Part shown: positions 1 to 9,218 of the stretch, piece after piece | Layout of the letters: every line of letters begins with the position of its first letter | Numbering within the stretch: position 1 is the first letter of the stretch | Assembly (NCBI RefSeq): GCF_022788715.1 | Contig: NZ_CP085167.1 | Location: forward strand, 1,237,001-1,301,000 | Direction: 5' to 3' | DNA length: 64,000 nucleotides | Source of the DNA: Sulfitobacter sp. DSM 110093 | GTDB taxonomy: Bacteria; Pseudomonadota; Alphaproteobacteria; Rhodobacterales; Rhodobacteraceae | The notes under the pieces: model-generated | Database searches by the model: none | Seen by the model: the letters and a program-made list of their open reading frames with translations, nothing else | Told to the model about the DNA's origin: nothing | Translations under genes and position numbers: made by a program

Positions 1-597
1 GGTGAGGTAGTATTCTTCGGAAGCGTTGTCGTTGCCAACTTTGTCGATCAAATCGAACAGCAGTTCGGATTTACAGGCCACGACGCCAGAGTTGCACAGG
101 GTGATGGCGCGTTCCTCCGGAGAGGCGTCCTTGAATTCGACGATCCGCTCCAGCGCGTCGCCCTGCATCACCAGCCGGCCATAGCGGGCGGGATCTGCGG
201 CCTCGAACCCCAGAACCACCACATCATGGTTCGCAAGCGCCTCTTGCATCTTTTCGAGTGTTTCAGGTTGGACGAAAGGGGTATCGCCATAGAGCACCAG
301 CGCCATGCCGTCGAACCCGTCCAGCGCCGGGCGGGCCTGGGCCACCGCATGGGCTGTGCCTAGCTGCTCGGTCTGCTCGACCACCTGCGCATCCTCGTCA
401 AAGAGGGTGGCCGCCGCACGCACCTGATCAGCACCATGGCCCGCCACCACCACCGTATGACGCGGAGCGAGCATAGCGCCCGCAGCCATAGCGTGTTCCA
501 GCAACGGGGCAGAGGCGACCCGGTGCAGCACCTTCGGCAGGTCCGAGTTCATCCGTGTCCCCTTGCCTGCGGCAAGGATGATCAGTGCAGTATCCAT
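1..597 (-). CDS. glmU: GlmU, bifunctional UDP-GlcNAc synthesis enzyme (3' end outside window)
   Basis: The protein begins MDTALIILAAGKGTRMNSD, which carries the LxxGxGTxM nucleotide-binding loop of the N-terminal uridyltransferase domain of GlmU. That domain makes UDP-N-acetylglucosamine from GlcNAc-1-phosphate in the cytoplasm, for peptidoglycan and lipopolysaccharide. Only about 199 codons are visible; the rest of the uridyltransferase and the left-handed beta-helix acetyltransferase domain lie past the left edge. The gene diverges from gph with a 138-base spacer. The start is the ATG at 595-597, directly before the hydrophobic first strand. Confidence 0.88.
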   Translation of the reverse strand, partial: MDTALIILAAGKGTRMNSDLPKVLHRVASAPLLEHAMAAGAMLAPRHTVVVAGHGADQVRAAATLFDEDAQVVEQTEQLGTAHAVAQARPALDGFDGMALVLYGDTPFVQPETLEKMQEALANHDVVVLGFEAADPARYGRLVMQGDALERIVEFKDASPEERAITLCNSGVVACKSELLFDLIDKVGNDNASEEYYLT

Positions 598-735
598 GTA
601 AATCTCTTTGTCCTTCAGCTTGCATTCTCTTTACGCGCTTCGCACAAAGGCGCAAGGCCACCGCCCATCAAACTAGGTTGCGGTCTGCAACACGAAGCCA
701 TTTTGCAAGGCGGGGTTCCGCCCAAGGAGTACCCA

Positions 736-1410
736 ATGAAGACAGTCGTTTTCGATCTCGACGGCACGTTGGCCGATACCTCGGGCGATCTGATCGCCGC
801 CGCCAATGCCTGTTTCCGCGACATGGGCGAGGGCGATGTGCTGGTCCATGCAGAAGATGCGGGCACCGCGCTGCGCGGCGGGCGGGCAATGCTCACGTTG
901 GGCATGAAAAAACTTGGCCGCGCTAATGATGCGGCGACGATTGACCGCTACTATCCGATGTTGCTTGACGCCTATAAACGCGAAATTGACACCCATACGA
1001 TCCTCTACCCCGGCGCGATGGAGGCCGTGGCCGCGCTGAAGGCCGCAGGCTACCGTGTGGCGATCTGCACCAACAAACCCGAAGCATTGGCGGAGCTGCT
1101 GCTCACCCGGCTCGGCGTGCGGGATGCCTTTGGCGCGATGTTGGGGGCGGATAGTGTGGCCGTGCGCAAGCCTGATCCGGAACATCTTTTTGAAACCGCT
1201 CGCCGGGCAGGCGGCGATCCGGCGCAGTGCGTTTTGATCGGCGACAGTGATACCGACCGCAACACCGCCCGCGCGGCGGGGGTGCCCTGTGTGCTTGTCA
1301 CCTTTGGCCCCTCGGGGGAGGATATGGCGGCGCTGGAGCCTGAGGCGTTGCTGAATGATTTTGTCGACCTGCCGGGGCTTATTGAGCAGCTTATCGGCAA
1401 AGCCGCCTGA
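736..1410 (+). CDS. gph: Phosphoglycolate phosphatase-type HAD hydrolase
   Basis: A 224-residue haloacid-dehalogenase phosphatase. Motif I is FDLDGTLADT (nucleophile Asp7, Asp9), the lysine of motif III is in RKPDPEHL, and motif IV is IGDSDTD. Between motif I and the lysine lies a helical C1 cap, as in Gph. The likely substrate is 2-phosphoglycolate, a DNA-repair and oxidative by-product. The frame stays open upstream, but AAGGAG at 724-729 fixes the ATG at 736. The stop overlaps the next start by one base (TGATG), so the aminotransferase is probably translationally coupled. Substrate is assigned from family resemblance; other small phosphates are possible. Confidence 0.82.
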   Translation: MKTVVFDLDGTLADTSGDLIAAANACFRDMGEGDVLVHAEDAGTALRGGRAMLTLGMKKLGRANDAATIDRYYPMLLDAYKREIDTHTILYPGAMEAVAALKAAGYRVAICTNKPEALAELLLTRLGVRDAFGAMLGADSVAVRKPDPEHLFETARRAGGDPAQCVLIGDSDTDRNTARAAGVPCVLVTFGPSGEDMAALEPEALLNDFVDLPGLIEQLIGKAA

Positions 1411-2609
1411 TGGCCGAGCGCTTCACCGGCAGTTTCACCCAGCAAGAGCCGATCCCTGACGAGGCGATTGAGGCGGCGGTGGCGGTGATGCGCAGTGGCC
1501 GTTTGCACCGCTACAATACCGTGCCGGGCGAGGTGGCCGAGGTGGCGCTGCTGGAGCAAGAATTCGCCGCCATAATGGGTTCCAAATATTGCCTCGCTGT
1601 GGCGTCGGGGGGCTATGCGATGTCCACCGCGTTGCGGGCCGTAGGGGTGAAACCGGGGGACCGAGTGCTGACCAATGCCTTCACGCTCGCTCCGGTGCCG
1701 GGGGCGATTGCAGCGCTCGGGGCGGTGCCGGTTTTTGTCGACGTGACTGAGCGGTTGGTGATCGACCTTGATGATCTGGCTGCCAAAGCGGATCAGGCCG
1801 ATGTGCTGCTTCTAAGCCATATGCGCGGGCATCTGGTGGATATGGACGCGCTGACGGCGCTTTGTGATCAGCATGGCATCGCGGTGGTTGAGGATTGCGC
1901 CCATACGATGGGGGCGGCTTGGAACGGCAAGGCTTCGGGCACCCAAGGCAAAGTCGGCTGTTTTTCCTGTCAGACCTATAAACATGTGAACGCGGGCGAA
2001 GGCGGTTTGTTGATCACCGATGACGCCGAGGTCGCGGCGCGGGCGATCATGCTGTCGGGGTCCTATATGCTCTATGACCGCCACGCCGCCGCGCCGGGGC
2101 CGGAGGCTTTTGAGGCGATCCGGTATGAGACGCCCAATATCTCGGGCCGGATGGACAATCTGCGCGCCGCGATCCTGCGCCCGCAATTGCGGCGCTTGCC
2201 GGAACAGGTGGCACGCTGGAATGAACGCTATCGGGTGATAGAAACAGGGCTGCGCGATACGCCGGGGCTTTCGGTGATTGAGCGGCCCGAGGCGGAAAAT
2301 ATCGTCGGCTCTTCAATCCAATTCCTTCTCAAGGGCCGGTCTGCGCCACAGGTGGAAGAGGTGATTGCCCGCTGCGCCACGCGAGGTGTCGAGTTGAAGT
2401 GGTTCGGCAGGGCAGAGCCCGTAGGCTTTACCAGCCGCTATGATACATGGCGCTATGTTGAGGTCGAAAAAATGCCCGCCAGCGATGCGGTGCTGGCGGG
2501 TTTGATCGATATGCGTGTCCCGCTAACCTTTTCGCTGGAAGATTGCGCTTTAATTGCGCGGATCATCAGGTCAGAGGTAGGTGCCGTGTTTCAAACGGGA
2601 CCGTTTTAG
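1410..2609 (+). CDS. DegT/DnrJ/EryC1/StrS-family PLP aminotransferase
   Basis: A 399-residue fold-type I PLP enzyme. Lys191 in YKHVNAGEGG is the expected Schiff-base lysine and Asp162 in VVEDCAHT the residue that contacts the pyridine nitrogen. Members of this family usually aminate nucleotide-linked keto sugars or act in antibiotic and lipopolysaccharide sugar pathways. The substrate is unknown here; no other sugar-modifying gene is adjacent except glmU. The start overlaps the gph stop by one base. The 3' end overlaps the convergent PPOX gene by four bases. Confidence 0.8.
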   Translation: MAERFTGSFTQQEPIPDEAIEAAVAVMRSGRLHRYNTVPGEVAEVALLEQEFAAIMGSKYCLAVASGGYAMSTALRAVGVKPGDRVLTNAFTLAPVPGAIAALGAVPVFVDVTERLVIDLDDLAAKADQADVLLLSHMRGHLVDMDALTALCDQHGIAVVEDCAHTMGAAWNGKASGTQGKVGCFSCQTYKHVNAGEGGLLITDDAEVAARAIMLSGSYMLYDRHAAAPGPEAFEAIRYETPNISGRMDNLRAAILRPQLRRLPEQVARWNERYRVIETGLRDTPGLSVIERPEAENIVGSSIQFLLKGRSAPQVEEVIARCATRGVELKWFGRAEPVGFTSRYDTWRYVEVEKMPASDAVLAGLIDMRVPLTFSLEDCALIARIIRSEVGAVFQTGPF

Positions 2610-3082
2610 AAACGAATGGTGCCGTGTTTGCCCATGTCGGGTTTCTCGCCGGTCAGTTGGGCCTTTCCGATCTCATAGAGGAACTTGAATCCGCCGTCGG
2701 TGGCCCAGACCTCGGCCTCTGTCAGATCAAAACGGATCAGTTGCACATCCGGGTCTTGCTTTCCGTCCTCAAACCATGCGCCTGCGATGGCGTTCCAGAT
2801 TTTGTCCAACTCCGTCGGGTTGGTCACGGCAGAGACATGGCCGTCGATCCGTGCCCAAAGGGATTCGTCCTTGCTGGCGATCAGGTATTCCGCAGCGGCG
2901 CGGCCTTCGGCGGATTTCGCCAGATCGGTGCCTTTGGCGGTGATAAACCACAAGGCGGCCGAACGGTCGTCTTCGTCAATATAATGCGTCATCGGGATCG
3001 CGCGGGCGGTCTGGGTCATCAGCATTCCGGCGCGGGTATCGTCCAGTCGATCCCAAAACTCTTTCTTCAGATCATCGCTCAT
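2606..3082 (-). CDS. Pyridoxamine 5'-phosphate oxidase-fold protein (general stress protein 26-like)
   Basis: A 158-residue cytoplasmic protein, MSDDLKKEFWDRLDD..., resembling the split-barrel FMN-binding general stress protein 26 group. The run SAALWFITAKGTDLAK and the later WARIDGHVSAV match the strand order of that fold. Proteins of this group bind FMN or FAD, but their substrates are mostly unknown. The frame extends upstream to 3157, but the residues before MSDD look like non-coding translation, so I place the start at the ATG at 3080-3082. The gene is convergent with the DegT-type gene and divergent from the leucine operon. Confidence 0.7.
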   Translation of the reverse strand: MSDDLKKEFWDRLDDTRAGMLMTQTARAIPMTHYIDEDDRSAALWFITAKGTDLAKSAEGRAAAEYLIASKDESLWARIDGHVSAVTNPTELDKIWNAIAGAWFEDGKQDPDVQLIRFDLTEAEVWATDGGFKFLYEIGKAQLTGEKPDMGKHGTIRF

Positions 3083-3167
3083 GTCAGTCTCACTTTTGTT
3101 ATTGATCAGTTGTTGGTCCAACCCGCGCCAGCGCAGCGTGGTTCCGCGTGACGCCACGTGCTGATGC

Positions 3168-3198
3168 TTGACGCATCGCGGGCAGGGCGATAGGTAAT
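3168..3198 (+). promoter_or_regulatory. Candidate promoter of the leucine-degradation operon
   Basis: TTGACG at 3168-3173 and GGTAAT at 3193-3198 are separated by 19 bases. This over-long spacer is typical of MerR-activated promoters, and MerR-type LiuR is a known regulator of branched-chain amino acid catabolism in proteobacteria. No liuR gene is in this window. The assignment is by eye. Confidence 0.35.
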
Positions 3199-3211
3199 GA
3201 ACAAGCGTTCA
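3198..3211. promoter_or_regulatory. Palindromic operator candidate before ivd
   Basis: TGAAC-AAGC-GTTCA is a perfect 5-bp inverted repeat that overlaps the end of the predicted -10 box and lies 19 bases before the ivd GTG. Its position suits a repressor that blocks RNA polymerase, and the form resembles TetR-family operators used for acyl-CoA metabolism genes. The cognate regulator is not in the window. Confidence 0.4.
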
Positions 3212-3230
3212 ATAAATCGGGGGAGAAGTC

Positions 3231-4391
3231 GTGTTTAACGCAAGTATGCAGTTCGATCTGGGCGAGGACGTCGGCGCACTGCGCGACATGGTGCACCGCT
3301 GGGCGCAAGAGCGGGTCAAACCAATGGCCGCTGAGATCGACACATCCAATGAGTTTCCCGCCGAACTTTGGACCGAGATGGGCGAGTTGGGCCTGCTGGG
3401 CATGACCGTCGAAGAGGAATTTGGCGGCTCCGGTCTTGGCTACGTCGCCCACACGGTCGCGGTTGAAGAGATCGCCCGCGCCTCGGCCTCGGTCTCGCTG
3501 TCTTATGGTGCGCATTCCAACCTCTGCGTAAACCAGATCAAGCTGAACGGCACGGCAGAGCAAAAGGCGCAGTATCTGCCGAAACTCTGCTCGGGCGAGC
3601 ATGTCGGCGCGCTGGCGATGTCCGAAGTGGGCGCGGGCAGTGACGTGGTCAGCATGAAGCTGAATGCCGAAAAGCGGAACGATCACTTCCGCCTGAACGG
3701 CAACAAATACTGGATCACCAATGGCCCCGACGCCGAGACGCTGGTCGTCTATGCCAAAACCGACCCCGAGGCTGGCTCAAAGGGCATCACCGCCTTTCTG
3801 ATCGAGAAGTCGATGAAGGGTTTTTCGACCTCGAACCATTTCGACAAGCTTGGCATGCGCGGCTCGAACACCGCCGAGTTGATCTTTGAAGATTGCGAAG
3901 TGCCGTTTGAGAATATCCTCGGTGAAGAGGGCAAAGGCGTGCGCGTTTTAATGTCGGGCCTTGATTACGAGCGTGTGGTGCTGGCCGGCATTGGCCTTGG
4001 CATCATGGCTGCCTGTCTGGATGAGATCATGCCCTATATGGCCGAGCGTAAGCAGTTCGGCCAACGCATCGGGGATTTCCAACTGATGCAGGGCAAGATG
4101 GCGGATATGTACACCGCGATGAACTCGGCCCGGGCTTACGTCTACAGCGTGGCACAGGCCTGCGACCGGGGCGATGTCACGCGCCAAGACGCGGCGGCTT
4201 GCTGTCTCTATGCCTCTGAGCAGGCCATGGTGCAGGCGCATCAGGCCGTGCAGGCGATGGGCGGCGCGGGCTATCTCAGCGACAATCCCGTGGGCCGTAT
4301 CTTCCGCGATGCCAAGCTGATGGAGATCGGCGCAGGCACTTCCGAGATCCGCCGCATGCTGGTGGGCCGTGAGATGATGGGGGCGATGTGA
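3231..4391 (+). CDS. ivd: Isovaleryl-CoA dehydrogenase
   Basis: A 386-residue acyl-CoA dehydrogenase that oxidises isovaleryl-CoA to 3-methylcrotonyl-CoA with FAD, passing electrons to ETF. Glu247 in GLDYERVVL sits where isovaleryl-CoA dehydrogenases carry the catalytic base, instead of the C-terminal glutamate of most family members. The QAMGGAGY segment near the C-terminus is typical of the family. The start is the GTG at 3231, with GGGGAG seven bases upstream; an in-frame ATG at 3246 is possible but would lose conserved-looking residues. It is the first gene of a long operon with the carboxylase, hydratase and lyase of leucine breakdown. Confidence 0.93.
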   Translation: MFNASMQFDLGEDVGALRDMVHRWAQERVKPMAAEIDTSNEFPAELWTEMGELGLLGMTVEEEFGGSGLGYVAHTVAVEEIARASASVSLSYGAHSNLCVNQIKLNGTAEQKAQYLPKLCSGEHVGALAMSEVGAGSDVVSMKLNAEKRNDHFRLNGNKYWITNGPDAETLVVYAKTDPEAGSKGITAFLIEKSMKGFSTSNHFDKLGMRGSNTAELIFEDCEVPFENILGEEGKGVRVLMSGLDYERVVLAGIGLGIMAACLDEIMPYMAERKQFGQRIGDFQLMQGKMADMYTAMNSARAYVYSVAQACDRGDVTRQDAAACCLYASEQAMVQAHQAVQAMGGAGYLSDNPVGRIFRDAKLMEIGAGTSEIRRMLVGREMMGAM

Positions 4392-4876
4392 TGCGCGCCG
4401 CGCTGTTGGCTGTTGTGCTATTGGCCGGGCCGGCAGCGTCGCAGGACATCACCTTTTCCGATGAGGCCACGGCGGGCTGTCTTGCCAGGGCCGAGGAATT
4501 TGCCGACCAGCGGGCATGCATCGGCCTATCCGCGAATGTCTGCATGGATGCGCCGGGCGGCTATTCGACCTATGGCATGGGCGGTTGTCTGAACCGTGAG
4601 TTGGGCTTCTGGGACGGAATGTTGAACGAAAACTACCGTGCGCGGATGGTGGGGGCGAAAGCGGCAGACGAAGACGCCACCCTGTACCAACCGGAACTTC
4701 CGAAGCAAGCCGAAGCACTGCGTGACATGCAACGCGCGTGGATTACGTTCCGCGATGCCGCCTGCGCTTACGAGCGAAGTAAGTGGGGTGGCGGCACCGG
4801 CGCTGGCCCCGCGGCGCTGGCGTGTCTCATGCGGATGACGGGGGCGCAGGCGTTGCGTCTGGGCGCGGCCTATTAA
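4391..4876 (+). CDS. Secreted LprI/DUF1311-like protein
   Basis: A 161-residue protein with an N-terminal signal peptide ([18 protein letters not shown]) and a cysteine-rich mature part. The pattern LRDMQRAWITFRDAACAYE followed by a conserved cysteine matches the DUF1311/LprI domain, which in some bacteria inhibits lysozyme. The ATG overlaps the ivd stop (TGATG), so it is likely coupled to it; a GTG one codon earlier is possible. A periplasmic protein inside a leucine operon is unexpected, and no metabolic role is evident. Confidence 0.72.
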   Translation: MRAALLAVVLLAGPAASQDITFSDEATAGCLARAEEFADQRACIGLSANVCMDAPGGYSTYGMGGCLNRELGFWDGMLNENYRARMVGAKAADEDATLYQPELPKQAEALRDMQRAWITFRDAACAYERSKWGGGTGAGPAALACLMRMTGAQALRLGAAY

Positions 4877-4918
4877 CTGTGCCACAGGGCAATCGCCAAA
4901 CGGGACGGAGGGACCGGC

Positions 4919-5320
4919 ATGGATAATCTGATCGAAATGGAAACCGAAGGTGGGGTGCTGCATGGCGCGCTGCCTTGGTTGATCGAGATTTTTGAAATCC
5001 TCGCGGCGGTGATCGATATTGCCGCAATTGTCCTGCTGCTGATTGGGGCTGCACGTTTCCTTACCGGGGTTACGATTGCCGAAGTGGGGAAAAGTGGTCC
5101 AGACCGGGTCCGCCGCACCAACCGCGAGCGCATCGAATTAGGGCGCTACATCCTTGCGGGGCTGGAACTCTTTATCGTGTCAGACGTGATCCACACCGCG
5201 ATCAGCCTGCGCTTTGCGGACCTGCTCTTCTTGTTGATGCTGGTTATCATCCGCTCCATCACCTCTTTCTTCCTCGACCGGGAGTTGGAGCAACTGAAAA
5301 AGGAACTCGGCGATGACTGA
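4919..5320 (+). CDS. DUF1622-family membrane protein
   Basis: A 133-residue integral membrane protein with about three hydrophobic segments (roughly residues 22-48, 74-92 and 96-114) and a charged tail DRELEQLKKELGDD. Length and layout match DUF1622, a family of unknown function. A GGAGG run lies 8-12 bases before the ATG. It overlaps the next gene by eight bases, which suggests coupled translation with the flavodoxin-fold protein. Its link with leucine breakdown is only positional. Confidence 0.7.
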   Translation: MDNLIEMETEGGVLHGALPWLIEIFEILAAVIDIAAIVLLLIGAARFLTGVTIAEVGKSGPDRVRRTNRERIELGRYILAGLELFIVSDVIHTAISLRFADLLFLLMLVIIRSITSFFLDRELEQLKKELGDD

Positions 5321-6029
5321 CTTTTCCGACCTCAAAGCGCTCTATGTGAACTGCTCGCTCAAGAAGACACCGGGCGACAGCCATACCCAACTTCTGATGA
5401 ACGCCAGCGCGGGCATTATGAAGGCGCAGGGAGTGAGCGTCGAACACCTCTATCTGCTCGACCATCAAGTGCCACCGGGCGTCTACCCGGACATGACCGA
5501 ACACGGCTGGGACCGCGACGACTGGCCCGCGCTCTGGGAAAAGGTGCTCGCCGCCGACATCCTGATTATCGGCACGCCGCTGTGGCTGGGTGAGGAAAGC
5601 AGCACCTGCCGGGTGCTGATCGAACGGCTCTATGCCATGTCGGGCAAGTTGAACGACAAGGGCCAGTCGGTCTTTTATGGAAAGGTCGGCGGCACCGTGG
5701 TCACCGGGAACGAGGACGGCATCAAACATGTCGCCATGACTACCGGTTTTGCGATGAACCACCTTGGCTACACTATCCCGCCACAGGCCGATTGCGGCTG
5801 GATTGGCGAAGCAGGGCCGGGGCCGTCTTATGGCGATGATGTGGACGGCAAGCGCGCAGGGTTCGACAACGAATTCACGCAGCGCAACACCACGATCATG
5901 ACTTGGAACACAATGCATTTGGCGCGCATGCTGAAAGCGGCAGACGGCTATCCTCAAAAAGGGAATGACCGCAACGCTTGGGACGCGGGCGCGCGGTTTG
6001 ATTTCGAAAACCCGGAGTATCGAAGCTGA
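5313..6029 (+). CDS. Flavodoxin-fold NAD(P)H-dependent oxidoreductase
   Basis: A 238-residue protein with an N-terminal FMN-loop pattern (YVNCSLKKTPGDSHTQ) and a later IIGTPLWLGEESS segment, typical of the NADPH-dependent FMN reductase/NAD(P)H oxidoreductase superfamily. It probably binds FMN and reduces a quinone or similar acceptor; the substrate cannot be read from sequence. The start overlaps the DUF1622 gene by eight bases, and the stop is one base before the acyl-CoA synthetase start. Confidence 0.75.
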   Translation: MTDFSDLKALYVNCSLKKTPGDSHTQLLMNASAGIMKAQGVSVEHLYLLDHQVPPGVYPDMTEHGWDRDDWPALWEKVLAADILIIGTPLWLGEESSTCRVLIERLYAMSGKLNDKGQSVFYGKVGGTVVTGNEDGIKHVAMTTGFAMNHLGYTIPPQADCGWIGEAGPGPSYGDDVDGKRAGFDNEFTQRNTTIMTWNTMHLARMLKAADGYPQKGNDRNAWDAGARFDFENPEYRS

Positions 6030-6030
6030 T

Positions 6031-7533
6031 ATGACACAGGACGATTGGCCGATCTGGCAGGGCAACATGGCCGCGCAATGTTTGGCGCAGCCCGATGACG
6101 CCTTGGCGATCATTGATCTGACCGGCGCGGCCCGCCGCGACGTGAGCTATGGCGCGCTGCATGAGATGGTCGATGGGCTGGCCCGCGCGCTGAAGGCCGA
6201 AGTGGCCCCCGGTGACCGCGTGGGTGTCTTGCTCAGCCAATCGCCATGGTGCGCGGCGGCGCATCTGGCGATCTGGAAGATCGGCGCGATCTCTGTGCCG
6301 CTGTTCAAGCTGTTCAAACGTGACGCGCTGGCCAGCCGTATCGGCGACTCGGGCTGCGCGATTGTGCTGACCGATGCCGAGGGCGCGGACCTATTGGGTG
6401 ATCTCGCAACGCCATGGATCGCGGCAGAGGTCGGCGGGGAAGGCGCTTCGGTGGATTTCACCGATGTCGGCCCCGAAGACCCCGCCGTGCTGATCTACAC
6501 CTCCGGGACCACCGGCACGCCCAAGGGCGCGCTGCATGGGCATCGGGTGCTTTCGGGCCATCTGCCGGGCGTTTCGGTCAGCCATGATCATCTTGGGAAA
6601 GACGGCGATTGCCTTTGGACGCCCGCGGATTGGGCATGGATCGGCGGGCTATTCGATGTGGCGATGCCTGCGCTGGCACTTGGCGTGCCGGTCGTGGCCG
6701 CACGGATGCCCAAGTTCACCGTCGAAGGCTGCGCCGATGTGATTGCACGCGGTGAGGTGAAGAATGTCTTTTTCCCGCCCACGGCGCTTCGCATGCTGAA
6801 AGCCGCGGACGTGTCCTTGCCCGGCCTGCGTTCGGTCGCCAGCGGCGGCGAGCCTTTGGGCGCCGAGATGCTGGCATGGGGCCGCAAAGCCTTCGGGCTG
6901 GAGATCAATGAGTTCTACGGCCAGACTGAATGCAACATGGTGGCCTCAAGCTGCGGCATGGATTTCCCCGCGCAGCCCGGCTGCATCGGCAAGCCGGTGC
7001 CGGGGTTCGAGATCGCTGTGCTGGATGAGGGCGGCTACCCCACCGATGCCGAGGGCGACGTGGCCGTGCGCCGCGGCGCGCCCTCGATGATGCTGCGCTA
7101 CTGGAACCGGCCCGAGGAGACGGCAGCGAAGTTCCACGGCGACTGGATGCTGACCGGCGACCGGGGCATCTGGGAGGGTGAATATCTGCGCTTTGTGGGC
7201 CGCGAGGATGATGTGATCACCTCCGCCGGCTACCGCATCGGCCCGGCTGAGATCGAAGACTGTCTGCTGACCCATAGCGCCGTGGCGACCTGCGGCGTGG
7301 TCGGCAAACCCGATGCGCTCAGGACCGAGATCGTGAAAGCCTATGTGGTGCTGAAACCCGGCGCTGAGGTGGACGCGAAAGAGTTGCAAGACTGGGTCAA
7401 GAACCGGCTCGCAAGCTATTCCTACCCGCGCGAGATCGCATTCGTGGAGGACCTACCGATGACCGTCACCGGCAAGGTGATCCGCAAAGAACTAAAGCGT
7501 CTGGCGGCGCGAGAAAATGAGGACGTGACATGA
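6031..7533 (+). CDS. AMP-forming acyl-CoA synthetase
   Basis: A 500-residue adenylate-forming ligase. Visible motifs are the P-loop-like [26 protein letters not shown], the hinge [14 protein letters not shown] and the catalytic C-terminal lysine in [11 protein letters not shown]. It activates a carboxylic acid with ATP and CoA. In this operon, acetoacetate from HMG-CoA cleavage or isovalerate are plausible substrates, but the length resembles short/medium-chain synthetases more than the roughly 650-residue acetoacetyl-CoA synthetase. The ATG at 6031 follows the preceding stop closely; the stop overlaps the next start by four bases. Confidence 0.85.
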   Translation: MTQDDWPIWQGNMAAQCLAQPDDALAIIDLTGAARRDVSYGALHEMVDGLARALKAEVAPGDRVGVLLSQSPWCAAAHLAIWKIGAISVPLFKLFKRDALASRIGDSGCAIVLTDAEGADLLGDLATPWIAAEVGGEGASVDFTDVGPEDPAVLIYTSGTTGTPKGALHGHRVLSGHLPGVSVSHDHLGKDGDCLWTPADWAWIGGLFDVAMPALALGVPVVAARMPKFTVEGCADVIARGEVKNVFFPPTALRMLKAADVSLPGLRSVASGGEPLGAEMLAWGRKAFGLEINEFYGQTECNMVASSCGMDFPAQPGCIGKPVPGFEIAVLDEGGYPTDAEGDVAVRRGAPSMMLRYWNRPEETAAKFHGDWMLTGDRGIWEGEYLRFVGREDDVITSAGYRIGPAEIEDCLLTHSAVATCGVVGKPDALRTEIVKAYVVLKPGAEVDAKELQDWVKNRLASYSYPREIAFVEDLPMTVTGKVIRKELKRLAARENEDVT

Positions 7534-9134
7534 GACTGACATCCCAAGCCCTGCCATCCTCGGATGCCTACAAGGCCAACGAGATGGCGCATCTGAAGGC
7601 GCTGAGCGAGGTCCGCGAGGCCGCCGAGGCCGCAGCCCTCGGCGGTGGCGAGAAATCCCGTGCTCGGCATGAGAGCCGGGGCAAGATGCTCCCCAGAGAG
7701 CGGGTGGCGAACCTGCTCGACCCCGGCAGCCCGTTTCTGGAAATCGGCGCCACGGCGGCACATGGGCTTTACGACGGCGCGGCCCCTGCCGCGGGTGTGA
7801 TCGCAGGCATCGGGCGGGTACAGGGCCATGAGGTCATGGTGGTCTGCAACGATGCCACCGTGAAGGGCGGCACCTATTACCCGATGACGGTGAAAAAACA
7901 CCTCCGCGCACAGGAGATTGCCGAGGCGAACCATCTGCCCTGCATCTATCTGGTGGACTCGGGCGGGGCGAACCTGCCGAACCAAGATGAGGTCTTTCCC
8001 GACCGCGACCATTTCGGCGCGATTTTTTACAACCAAGCGCGGATGAGCGCCAAGGGGATCGCTCAGATCGCCGTGGTCATGGGGTCCTGCACCGCGGGCG
8101 GCGCCTATGTTCCTGCGATGTCTGACGTGACGATCATCGTGAAGGAGCAGGGCACGATCTTCCTCGCTGGTCCGCCGCTGGTGAAGGCGGCGACGGGCGA
8201 GGTGGTTTCTGCCGAAGACCTCGGGGGCGGAGACGTGCACACCCGTCTGTCCGGCGTGGCCGATTACCTCGCCGAAGATGATGCGCATGCACTGGCGCTG
8301 GCCCGCCGCGCGGTGGGGCAGCTTAACAAAACTAGACCCACAACGGTCGATTGGGCCAGCCCCGAAGAGCCCGCCTATGATCCGGCCGAGATGCTGGGCG
8401 TGGTGCCTGCCGACTTGCGCACACCTTACGACATCCGCGAGGTAATCATGCGGTTGGTGGACGGCAGCCGCTTCGACGAATTCAAATCCCGCTTTGGCGA
8501 GACGCTGGTCTGCGGTTTCGCCCATGTGAAGGGCTGCCCGATCGGCATCATTGCCAACAACGGCGTGCTGTTCTCGGAGGCCGCCCAGAAAGGCGCGCAT
8601 TTCGTGGAGCTTTGCAGCCAGCGAAATATCCCTCTGGTTTTCCTGCAAAACATCACCGGCTTCATGGTGGGCCGCAAGTACGAGAACGAGGGCATCGCGC
8701 GGCACGGCGCAAAGATGGTGACGGCAGTGGCCACGACCAATGTGCCCAAGATCACCATGCTGGTCGGCGGTTCCTTTGGCGCGGGCAACTATGGCATGTC
8801 GGGCCGGGCCTACCGTCCGCGCTTCCTGTGGTCTTGGCCGAACAGCCGGATCTCGGTCATGGGCGGCGCGCAGGCGGCAGGCGTCTTGGCCACCGTCAAA
8901 CGCGACGCGATCGAGCGGGCCGGGGACACTTGGACCGAGGAAGAAGAGACCGCATTTAAACAGCCGACGATTGATATGTTCGAGGAGCAGAGCCATCCGC
9001 TTTATGCCTCGGCCCGGCTGTGGGATGACGGAATCATTGATCCGCGCAAGAGCCGCGATGTGCTCTATCTGAGCCTGACGGCCAGTTTAAATGCACCGAT
9101 TGAACCGACGAAATTTGGATTGTTCCGGATGTGA
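7530..9134 (+). CDS. mccB: Methylcrotonyl-CoA carboxylase, carboxyltransferase (beta) subunit
   Basis: A 534-residue acyl-CoA carboxyltransferase of the crotonase-like double-domain fold. Visible signatures are [19 protein letters not shown], the oxyanion-hole glycines [13 protein letters not shown] and [16 protein letters not shown]. It moves the carboxyl group from biotin to 3-methylcrotonyl-CoA. Tight coupling with the acyl-CoA synthetase (4-base overlap) and the downstream biotin subunit, HMG-CoA lyase and hydratase supports methylcrotonyl-CoA rather than propionyl-CoA as substrate. Also called liuB. Confidence 0.93.
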   Translation: MRLTSQALPSSDAYKANEMAHLKALSEVREAAEAAALGGGEKSRARHESRGKMLPRERVANLLDPGSPFLEIGATAAHGLYDGAAPAAGVIAGIGRVQGHEVMVVCNDATVKGGTYYPMTVKKHLRAQEIAEANHLPCIYLVDSGGANLPNQDEVFPDRDHFGAIFYNQARMSAKGIAQIAVVMGSCTAGGAYVPAMSDVTIIVKEQGTIFLAGPPLVKAATGEVVSAEDLGGGDVHTRLSGVADYLAEDDAHALALARRAVGQLNKTRPTTVDWASPEEPAYDPAEMLGVVPADLRTPYDIREVIMRLVDGSRFDEFKSRFGETLVCGFAHVKGCPIGIIANNGVLFSEAAQKGAHFVELCSQRNIPLVFLQNITGFMVGRKYENEGIARHGAKMVTAVATTNVPKITMLVGGSFGAGNYGMSGRAYRPRFLWSWPNSRISVMGGAQAAGVLATVKRDAIERAGDTWTEEEETAFKQPTIDMFEEQSHPLYASARLWDDGIIDPRKSRDVLYLSLTASLNAPIEPTKFGLFRM

Positions 9135-9154
9135 TGTGTCGCGGGCGGCGACTA

Positions 9155-9168
9155 GGGGGCCAGCCCCC
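9155..9168. repeat. G/C-run hairpin in the mccB-mccA spacer
   Basis: GGGGG-CCAG-CCCCC followed by further C and G runs sits in the 84-base gap between the two carboxylase genes. From memory, similar G/C-run hairpins followed by CATATTTGG-like sequence recur between genes of Roseobacter genomes. It lacks a following T-run, so it may adjust mRNA stability rather than terminate. Confidence 0.4.
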
Positions 9169-9218
9169 CAGACCCCCCGGGCATATTTGGAACCAGTAAG
9201 AGATGAAAAGGGTAGAGC

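Noticed and set aside
5259-6113. A 284-residue minus-strand frame over the flavodoxin-fold gene
   Set aside because: Antisense to a gene with flavodoxin motifs and overlapping operon partners.
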